From: G965267335 sp965267335
GTDB lineage: Bacteria; Bacteroidota; Bacteroidia; Cytophagales; JAAEPT01
DNA: 64,000 nt
Direction: 5' to 3'
NCBI GenBank assembly: GCA_965267335.1
Contig: OZ253953.1
Location: 1,426,001-1,490,000, forward strand
Numbering within the stretch: the stretch's first letter is position 1; the number at the start of each line of letters is the position of its first letter. Positions 26,673-35,100 of the stretch are shown piece after piece. The translations under genes and the position numbers were made by a program. A model generated the notes under the pieces. It saw only the letters and a list, made by a program, of their open reading frames with translations. It did no database searches and was not told where the DNA came from.

Positions 26673-26760
26673 GATGATTTGGTGTTTAAATACTTTGTTT
26701 TGTTTTTAATATGTCCAAGACTCTTGTTAGTACTAGCTTCGTGGCAATTTTGGTTTGCAC

Positions 26761-26799
26761 TATTTGAGCCCAATCCATCAAAAAGATTGGACCCAAATA
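26761..26799. terminator. Hairpin between glycosidase and esterase genes
   Basis: Arms TATTTGAGCCCAATC (26761-26775) and GATTGGACCCAAATA (26785-26799) pair over most of 15 bp around a 9-nt loop. It lies 60 nt after the glycosidase stop (minus strand). No T run follows, so it could be a terminator, a processing site or a transcript stabiliser. Confidence 0.45.
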
Positions 26800-26858
26800 G
26801 GTTTAACTGAAGGCCATATGATTATCCAATAAATAGAGTAATTAATCGCACTGACTAA

Positions 26859-29800
26859 TTATTCCTTGTTTAGTTTAATCATATGGTTATTTATTTTAAG
26901 TAAATACATTCCTGATTTATAGTTAGATAGATCAATGCTATGGGATTTTCCAACCATTAATTTCTTTCCTGTGGCATCAAATAAGACCCAGTCTGTGATT
27001 TCTGATAAATACGTAATACCCGTTGTTGGATTGGGGTACAAGGTAATCTCAAGGATGTCACCATCATCTATTGCAGTAACACAATTGTTAACATCTGTTA
27101 CCGGAGTTATACCCGTGTTACCACCTGAACATGTTCCGCAAGCGTCTACTGAAGCGGTTCCATTTAGATCACCGTTACAGTCAGTACAAGTTGAGTTAGG
27201 AGTGATACCTGTGTTGCCACCCGAGCAAGTTCCGCAAGCATCTATTGAAGCAGTTCCATTTAGATCACCGTTACAGTCAGTACAAGTGGAGTTAGGAGTG
27301 ATACCTGTGTTGCCACCTGAACATGTTCCACAGGCATCTACTGAAGCGGTTCCATTTAGATCACCGTTACAGTCAGTACAAGTGGAGTTAGGAGTGATAC
27401 CCGTATTACCACCCGAGCAAGTTCCGCAAGCATCTATTGAAGCAGTTCCATTTAGATCACCGTTACAGTCAGTACAGGTAGAGTTAGGAGTGATACCTGT
27501 GTTGCCACCTGAACATGTTCCACAGGCATCTACTGAAGCGGTTCCATTTACATCACCGTTACAGTCAGTACAAGTGGAGTTAGGAGTGATACCCGTATTA
27601 CCACCCGAGCAAGTTCCGCAAGCGTCTACTGAAGCGGTTCCATTTAGATCACCGTTACAGTCAGTACAAGTGGAGTTAGGAGTGATACCCGTATTACCAC
27701 CCGAGCAAGTTCCGCAAGCATCTACTGAAGCGGTTCCATTTAGATCACCGTTACAGTCAGTACAAGTGGAGTTAGGAGTGATACCCGTATTACCACCCGA
27801 GCAAGTTCCGCAAGCATCTACTGAAGCTGTTCCATTTAGGTCACCGTTACAGTCAGTACAGGTAGAGTTAGGAGTGATACCCGTATTACCACCCGAGCAA
27901 GTTCCGCAAGCATCTACTGAAGCTGTTCCATTTACATCACCGTTACAGTCAGTGCAAGTAGAGTTAGGAGTGATACCCGTATTACCACCTGAGCAAGTTC
28001 CACAAGCATCTACTGACGCTGAACCACCTGGATCTCCATTACAATCAGGTGAAGTATTTGTAGACAAAGTGAATTGAGATTTATTAAACCGTATGGCACC
28101 CCAGCCTTCAGTTACCTCAATACCTACTTGAATATTCGGAACGTATTGATTCGGGTCTATATAGCCGCGGGAAATGAATTGGTTATATAGATCTAGAATG
28201 CTGAGATTTCCGCTCAAAAGCTGCTCATTGTTTCGTATAATGACTCTTCGCCATTCATAGTCACCGTCAGTATTATACAGTCGGGCAAATGATTTGCCAT
28301 CAATTACTGTATCTCCTAGGTCCACGGGGTATGGAGGCACCCAAGTGCCAATTTGATCAAATACCATGAAGAAATCACCATCATTAGCTGAAAAAGGCTC
28401 GATACCACTTTCATCCGTCATAAAATGATTCAGTGCAATTTTGTACGTTTCGGTACCAAATAGTTTCTCGAAGTCGAATTCATAATCCAATTGAGTCAAA
28501 TCTCCTATTCGGAAAGGGAACCCTGAAAGGTCTTCTCTTTGTCCCTTTCTATTTCCGTAGATTAAATTGACATAAGACCAAACTGAACCTCCACCATAAA
28601 CATTTGCCTTGGAAGGAGTGTCCCAAATGAAAACAGTCGAATCTTCAAAATCGGGATGGAAAAGTGTAGCCATTCTGAAGTCAATATTTTCATCAGCGCT
28701 TCCTTTACCCCAAAGGTTGTTATAAGCTGTATATGGATTACCTTGTATTGAATCAGTTTGTTGGTGTTGATCAAGTACTATGAAGTGTGGATTGGTTTCT
28801 ATGAAATAGTCATATGCATCAACGATAACAATTGTTTTTATATCGCTGTTGAGTTGTACATCTAATGAATCGTAATGAACCACACCCATTACGTCAGCAA
28901 TTGTATTATTTATTCTTATTTCTCCCGTACTACCATTAATTGAATAGTAATTATTGTTATTACCTCCGGTGATTGTATAAGTTCCACTGCCCTCATCTAT
29001 AAAGTCGAGGTTAACAATTAAATCACCAGTAGCCTCGTATTCACTTCTCATTACTAATGTATCAGCTGAACAACTAGAACCTGGAGTGATTCCGGTATTA
29101 CCCCCCGAACATATTCCACAAACGTCTATTGAAGCTGACCCATTAGCATCTCCATTACAATCTGTTGTCCCCCCACATGAAGAATGATTGGCATCAATAA
29201 TTGCATGGACAGGAGTTCTCGCACATGTATTACCAACTGATATTTCCCAGTTATAAAAATACCCATACAAATCCCATTGTGCGTTTGCATCAGGCACGCT
29301 AAATGATAGATATCCGGTAAGTGTGTTATCGCTATTGTTTGTGGCTTGTAAATCAACCCCCGGGTCGCTTCCGACAAGATCTACTGTATAGATTCCGGTT
29401 GTAAGAAATAAATTGACAGGTAGGGTATTTTGTCCATTAGATAATCCAGTATAGTTTAATACATAGGAATTAGTCGCGTCATAAATGTTAATAATAACGT
29501 CAGCCGAGGTGGTGTTGATGAATATATCAAAAGACTCAATCGTTAAATTGGTTTGGACATCAAATTCCATTGAACGTCCCCAATTACTGTAGTGTGCAGT
29601 CGTTGGATTGGCCCATACGTCTCCATCTTGCGCGGTTTTGCCAAAATTGAATGTAGCTCCATTTGCGTCTTCTATGTAGTAAGTGGTAGACGCGGTTACT
29701 GTTGGGGTGTAAGTTAATGAAGTAGATAAAGAGTTCCCATCGGTTTCTGCATCGAACCATTCAAAATTTCCAGGATCGTTAATACTGAGATACGCGGTTT

Positions 29801-31814
29801 GTCCGGAACTACAAACTGTGTCACCGGTGACGTCTACTAAATCAGAAGTGACTATTATATCATCCGACACATCAGAGCAACCAGTAGCACTTTTTGTTGC
29901 TTCATAGACTCCAGCCTCAAAAATATCGATGGTATCATTTGTAGAATATGCAGCCCCATCCTTCGTCCATGATATAGCAACTTGAGGGTCAGTATTTCCA
30001 ACGCCTAGTTCAATCATGTTACTTGTACAAAGATTGACATCGCTTCCTAAAGAAAACGTTGGAATAAAATTTGTAATCACGATCGCATCAGAAGCTACAC
30101 AACCATTGCTATCAACATCTAATGTATAGGTATCGGCTGTTGAAATGGTTACTGATGTTGAGTTACTAATTATATTTCCAGCCCCATCTTTCCATGTAAA
30201 TGTTTTCCCATTGGATGAAAGACCAGACTGAAGAGTAATATTTGAAAGTCCACACAGGCTTTTGTCGTCACCCAGGTCAGGATATACACAATCATTATCT
30301 GGGGTGCCAGTAATTTCTATTGCATCTGTTCTGATACAGCCACCGTTGTCAACAGTTACCATATAGGTACCGGACTCTGTCACAGTATAGTCTGGCTGTG
30401 TTGCGCCAGCTATTTGTGCTCCATCCTTTACCCATATAAAAGTTCTTCCTGAGGCTGAAAGGGTTGTGTTTAGCTGAATTGAGGCTAATCCATCAATGGA
30501 TTGATCTGGACCAAGATCAGGAGGGGAACAGGAAGAACCACCTGCGGTTACACTGATGATTTGTGGGTAACCATACAGTGCATTGCCGGAAGTGGTAAAG
30601 GTGATGACCCTATATAAATAGTCATCGGTTGATAATCCATAGTCGGTATATTGTGTTGAATTGGGGTCCATGGTTGCAATGGTGGTATAATTACCGTATC
30701 CATCAGACTCTGTTCTTCTTTGCAGGATAATTTCTTCGGCATTGGTTGCACGATTGCTCCAGCTTAGGTCTACCTGACCTGTACTTGTAGTTATTTCGAA
30801 GTCTTCTACACTTTCAGGCGTATAATGTATTAAAATGTCCTTCAGTTCATTGAATGTTCGTGTATTTCTTGTATATACATTGTATTTGTCATTACCAACG
30901 TCCCACACCATACCGGCAATACCTCTTTCTTTACATTGATCTATTATATGCGCATGATATCGGTAAACTGAGTTTTCATCCCATTCAACCTTAGCACCAA
31001 ATTCTCCCAGGCAAACCGGTATATTATGTGTCGTTGACCAATCAACAACATCTTGAAATTGATCAGTTCTGTCCTGTTTATCCTGAGTTCCTCCCCAAAG
31101 TCCATCTCCGGTAACCCCCCAGTCCCAGGGATCATAAGAGTGGTAATAGCCGATTAAATATTGGTCAGAAGGGTCTGGGATAATCAGGTCATTGTCTATC
31201 AAATCTTTAGAATTACTCCATTGATCACCACCGAAGACCACAATTCGATCGGAGCTAACCGCTCTTATTTTGTTATAAACTTGAACATTAAAAGAATTCA
31301 CGTTAGTTTCACTTATTGCCTGTGGTTCGTTAATGATCTCAAATACTAATTTTTTGGATTTCGAACTAAAGCGTGCTATAATTTGGTCCCATACTGATAA
31401 ATATGCAGCTTCGTATTGACTGTAATTGTTATGAAATAAATTCTCATGGTGTATATTCATTATTACCCATAGGTCTTCTGCAAGGGCCCAATCGATTACT
31501 TCCTCAACTCTTTCCATCCAATCCGAGTCAATCGTATATGGAGGATTGTTAATGTTAATGAAATGATTCTGCCATGTAACCGGAATCCTTACAGTCTGAA
31601 AGCCTGCATTTTTATAATCTTCAAAATAATATTGCTTTGCGGGTTCTGACCAGTCACCTTCATTAGGTGCGTCAAGGGTATTACCCATATTTATTCCTAC
31701 ACCCATAGAGTCTATTGCCTGCCAAGCAGTCAGTTGGCTGTAAGTACAAATAGACGAGCACAGGAATGTAATTAGAAAAATAATTCGATGTAACTTATTT
31801 ATATTGAGTTTCAT
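26859..31814 (-). CDS. Secreted multidomain glycosidase: GH5 domain, FN3, Ig-like, GH12-like domain, Cys/Asp repeats, T9SS type A tail
   Basis: 1651 residues. Signal peptide 1-27 (SSICTYSQ). GH5 cellulase-type domain at about 30-335: GINMGNTLDAP, RIPVTWQNH, VIMNIHHE, acid/base Glu163 in INEPQ and nucleophile Glu271 in LGEFGAK. FN3-like domain at about 340-430. Ig/PKD-like domains with PDLGxDxSxxGLxxIxL openings, and one isolated Cys/Asp unit, lie between about 435 and 925. A region at about 1030-1250 aligns by eye with GH12 (FPFRIGDLTQLDYEFDF; VTEGWGAIRF with Glu1236), but the usual nucleophile site reads GDFFMVFD. Ten Cys/Asp repeats follow, then a type A sorting domain (ITLYPNPTTGITYLS). 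Likely substrate: a beta-glucan or xyloglucan, by inference. Confidence 0.85.
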   Translation of the reverse strand: MKLNINKLHRIIFLITFLCSSICTYSQLTAWQAIDSMGVGINMGNTLDAPNEGDWSEPAKQYYFEDYKNAGFQTVRIPVTWQNHFININNPPYTIDSDWMERVEEVIDWALAEDLWVIMNIHHENLFHNNYSQYEAAYLSVWDQIIARFSSKSKKLVFEIINEPQAISETNVNSFNVQVYNKIRAVSSDRIVVFGGDQWSNSKDLIDNDLIIPDPSDQYLIGYYHSYDPWDWGVTGDGLWGGTQDKQDRTDQFQDVVDWSTTHNIPVCLGEFGAKVEWDENSVYRYHAHIIDQCKERGIAGMVWDVGNDKYNVYTRNTRTFNELKDILIHYTPESVEDFEITTSTGQVDLSWSNRATNAEEIILQRRTESDGYGNYTTIATMDPNSTQYTDYGLSTDDYLYRVITFTTSGNALYGYPQIISVTAGGSSCSPPDLGPDQSIDGLASIQLNTTLSASGRTFIWVKDGAQIAGATQPDYTVTESGTYMVTVDNGGCIRTDAIEITGTPDNDCVYPDLGDDKSLCGLSNITLQSGLSSNGKTFTWKDGAGNIISNSTSVTISTADTYTLDVDSNGCVASDAIVITNFIPTFSLGSDVNLCTSNMIELGVGNTDPQVAISWTKDGAAYSTNDTIDIFEAGVYEATKSATGCSDVSDDIIVTSDLVDVTGDTVCSSGQTAYLSINDPGNFEWFDAETDGNSLSTSLTYTPTVTASTTYYIEDANGATFNFGKTAQDGDVWANPTTAHYSNWGRSMEFDVQTNLTIESFDIFINTTSADVIINIYDATNSYVLNYTGLSNGQNTLPVNLFLTTGIYTVDLVGSDPGVDLQATNNSDNTLTGYLSFSVPDANAQWDLYGYFYNWEISVGNTCARTPVHAIIDANHSSCGGTTDCNGDANGSASIDVCGICSGGNTGITPGSSCSADTLVMRSEYEATGDLIVNLDFIDEGSGTYTITGGNNNNYYSINGSTGEIRINNTIADVMGVVHYDSLDVQLNSDIKTIVIVDAYDYFIETNPHFIVLDQHQQTDSIQGNPYTAYNNLWGKGSADENIDFRMATLFHPDFEDSTVFIWDTPSKANVYGGGSVWSYVNLIYGNRKGQREDLSGFPFRIGDLTQLDYEFDFEKLFGTETYKIALNHFMTDESGIEPFSANDGDFFMVFDQIGTWVPPYPVDLGDTVIDGKSFARLYNTDGDYEWRRVIIRNNEQLLSGNLSILDLYNQFISRGYIDPNQYVPNIQVGIEVTEGWGAIRFNKSQFTLSTNTSPDCNGDPGGSASVDACGTCSGGNTGITPNSTCTDCNGDVNGTASVDACGTCSGGNTGITPNSTCTDCNGDLNGTASVDACGTCSGGNTGITPNSTCTDCNGDLNGTASVDACGTCSGGNTGITPNSTCTDCNGDLNGTASVDACGTCSGGNTGITPNSTCTDCNGDVNGTASVDACGTCSGGNTGITPNSTCTDCNGDLNGTASIDACGTCSGGNTGITPNSTCTDCNGDLNGTASVDACGTCSGGNTGITPNSTCTDCNGDLNGTASIDACGTCSGGNTGITPNSTCTDCNGDLNGTASVDACGTCSGGNTGITPVTDVNNCVTAIDDGDILEITLYPNPTTGITYLSEITDWVLFDATGKKLMVGKSHSIDLSNYKSGMYLLKINNHMIKLNKE
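27103..28046 (-). repeat. Ten tandem 96-bp Cys/Asp repeats
   Basis: Unit DCNGD(L/V)NGTAS(V/I)DACGTC plus SGGNTGITPNSTCT. The first unit is divergent (DCNGDPGGSASV). One additional isolated, more divergent unit lies at about 29066-29160 in the same gene. Confidence 0.9.
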
Positions 31815-32135
31815 ACAATCTTTGGTTTAGAATGGTAGGTTCGCATGACACGTTGATCATGAATATTAATTTTTCCTATGGAGATAAGCGTTGTCTCAGT
31901 CCTTGGTGAAAGTCTCTTTTCTGATTTATCAATCCTAAGACTGACTAAACCTTATCACTGGCTGTATTAGAGTGCCAGTTATGCATCAATAGGTAAACAC
32001 CGTTGTTAAAATTTTTCAAGCAGAATTGTCTGTATCGATTATATTTCCAGAATGATGTTGGAAGAGATTCTAAACCAGTACTAAAACGAGCTTTAATGAA
32101 CGTACCATCATAATTGAGAAATAATTGTATCAGTT
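31815..32135. other. Intergenic region upstream of the glycosidase gene
   Basis: 321 nt, no ORF supported. It contains the regulatory element at 31971-31999. The inverted repeat ACTGGC (31957-31962) / GCCAGT (31974-31979) overlaps the GGCACT part of that element. No clear terminator follows the 1618-residue protein gene that ends at 32136. Confidence 0.5.
31971..31999 (-). promoter_or_regulatory. Shared ECF-type promoter/operator element, copy A (glycosidase gene)
   Basis: Read on the minus strand: TGTTTAC (31999-31993), 15 nt, TGGCACT (31977-31971). It is preceded by AACGG; ATAAC stands directly before TGGCACT, and CTAA follows it. The 12-mer ATAACTGGCACT is identical to copy B. It lies about 157 nt upstream of the GH5/GH12-like gene and points towards it. 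Confidence 0.65.
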
Positions 32136-35100
32136 CTACTTTACTATGGTGACGGATCCAACATAAACTTCATTTTCAGTAGCTATATTCCCTGAAATAT
32201 TGAGCTTAATAATATAGTAATAGGTGGCTATAGGCATTTCCTTTCCATTTCTTGTGCCATTCCAGGGTTCTGGATAGCCCTCACTTTTATAAACAGGTGA
32301 ACCATACCTGTTGAGTATTTCAATACTGCAATTTGGGTATGCTTCTAATCCTTCAATTGCCCAGGTGTCATTCAATCCATCATTGTTAGGTGTAAAGGCA
32401 TTGGGTATTTCTATTGGAGTTTTCACTAGAACAACGGTTGAAGCAGTTACGGGATCACAGGTACCATTGTAAACGTTTAGTGTAAATGTTTGTATTCCTC
32501 CAATACTGGAACTTGGTGTAAAGGATGCGAAAAGGGAATTGTTGTTACTTAGAGTACCTGGTCCGGTCCAGAGAATTGAATCATAACTACTTCCGGTTAC
32601 AGTTCCTATAAGAGTAGTTGATTGAGAAGGAAATATCGAAGAACTCGTCACATTAGCCGTAACTTTTGGCAAGTAATCCACCTGAATGTTTATGGTATCA
32701 TACTGTGCCCCGCAAGTATTAGAGGTTTCCAGAACGTAGGTGGCTGGATCGTAAGCGCTAAATATTGTATCTGAGGAAGTTTGCACTACCCCATCCTGAT
32801 ACCAATGAATATTGTTGTCTGAGGATCCAATCGCTGTTAGCGTGACAGGTAGATCGGTTTCACATATTCTTTGATCTGTTGCAGGGTCAATTATTGACAC
32901 TGGAGGTGAGACAAAGTTGATTAGCGGAGCGGAAGAGCTAACTGTAGGAGAAGATGGACAAGGGTGATCACTAGTCATTTCGATCGTGATGTTATCGGAG
33001 GAGACTATGCTGGTAGGTGTAAAAGTTGGTCCGGTTTCACCAGGCTGTATTGCTCCGTTTATGTACCATTGATAGGTTTGTGATCCGTTGAATCCACTAA
33101 TTGGATCTGCAATTAAGGTAGTGGTACCTCCTGAGCAGATACTGGAATCCGTTGGTATTACGTTAATTATTGGTAACACACCAGATAATACCTGGGCTGT
33201 TGTGGTAACAGAAGCATCAGGGCAGATTCCATTGCTCATTACATAAGTATAAGTGTAGCTCCCTGGCAGAAGTGAAGAAACAGTAGTACTCGTGTTGGTT
33301 GACAGCAAGGTTACACCATCAGTATCTAACCAATAGGAGTTTTCCCCTATTGCGGGTGTATTACCAGTCAGGCTAATATTATTCCCCTCACAAACTGTAT
33401 CAGCTATTGCAACCGGATTGGTGAGCGTACCTGCTCGTGTGACTGTAATTGTATCACTGTTTACAGGACAGATTCCGAGTGGGGAAGTTACTGTATAGCT
33501 ATATTGCGCTGTCTCATTTACAATCATATTACTTACTGTTCCTACAGAATTAATAACACCTGATGTACTTGAAACAACTGCCCAATTACCACTCTGACTT
33601 GTGTCAATAGGGTTGGAAGATAAGGCTAAACCAGAAGAGCAAATAATAGTGTCTGATTCAATTATATCGGCCTTATCTGCATCAGCATCCACAACAATGG
33701 TTATCGTGTCATAAACGGTTGCTGATGCACCAGGTGCCAGGCAGGTTGTATTTGATATCATTTCTACCATTAGCTCGTATTTGGTAGAGTCACTGCTTGT
33801 ATTGATCAATGCTGAACTGGACTGGGTGTTGGCCGTTTGCCCTGAGGTTCCCTCGATATTAGAAGTAGTCAGATTTCTAAAGGTATAAGTTGGATTTGTT
33901 CCTCCTCCAAATGGTGTCGCTGTCAGGTTAACAGTGGCCCCATTGCATATATTATATAAATCGGATGATATTGATACTGATGGGGTTATGGTCGAGTTTA
34001 TATTTAGACTAGCATCATCGCTGGCCACCGTACCGCAAAGGTTAGTAACTTCCACAAAGTAAGAACCTGCGTCCCCACTAGAAACACTTGCAAAATTCAA
34101 AGTGGGGCCCGTTGCTCCTGTGATTGGTAAACCATTTTTGTGCCACTGGTAGCTTAAAGTTCCTGAACCTGTCGCAGATGTTGCGAAAGAACCATTACTT
34201 CCAATACACAGATTGAGGTTCGTGGGTTGTGCAACGAATCTCACAGTATCATCTACGGTTATATTGGTAGTGTCACTCGTTTTGGTTACTCCGGTAGTGC
34301 CTGTGCAACCATCTGATATTTCAACATAATATTGCCCCCCGTTAGAAGAAGATATAGGGCTGATGGTATGCGTATTGTTATTTGAACCGATGGTCGTAAA
34401 ACCTGACCCGTTTCCAAAGTACCACTGGTAATTTAGTATCCCACTACCCCCAGAAGCGGTTATACTAAGGGTTTCTGTATCTCCTTCGCAAGCAGTAAGA
34501 TTTGCTAAATCATTATCTATATTAATCGAATCGTAAAAAGTTACGTTTATATTTTTCTGATCGATGCAACCAGCGTTGTCGATAGCAACTGAATAAGTGC
34601 CAGCACTACTAACCATTGATGCCGATCCCGATGAAATAACTGAAAGCGTAGGATCATAATAAGTAACAGTTCCACCAGTTGCAGCTCCATCGATCCAAGA
34701 TGTCGTAATATTTACAGTTTCACCTGGACATGCTGTTGTTGGATGAACCACGTTTAGTGAAGGATATTCATTAACAATTACTTGAATTGAATCCTCCTGG
34801 TAGCATGAAGATGAACTATTTGTGCCGTCTTCAACTCTAAGTATATAATATCCCGCATCTGAACTGCTGATAGAAACCAAGTTTTCATCAGGAATAGTAC
34901 CAGTTATTGGCGAATAATCTGTTGCAATAGGAGTGTTACCCGATTTATACCACACATAGTGCATTCCATTAAGAGTAGTTCCACCACCATCTATATAGTT
35001 TCCTGAAATGGAGACATTGGCTCCTTCACAAATTTCAATTGGCCCGGAGGAAGTGATTGATGTACTAGCTGGACTGTTACAGGTAGAGCAACTTATCACA

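Noticed and set aside
26673..26858. A fourth copy of the TGTTTAC/GGCACT element before the esterase gene
   Set aside because: I looked on the minus strand and found neither box; nor before the beta-helix gene (23629-23747). These genes may be co-transcribed with the glycosidase or otherwise controlled.
19922..28046. CRISPR-like periodic repeats
   Set aside because: The periodic units are 96 bp, in frame, encode protein and have no spacers or cas genes nearby.
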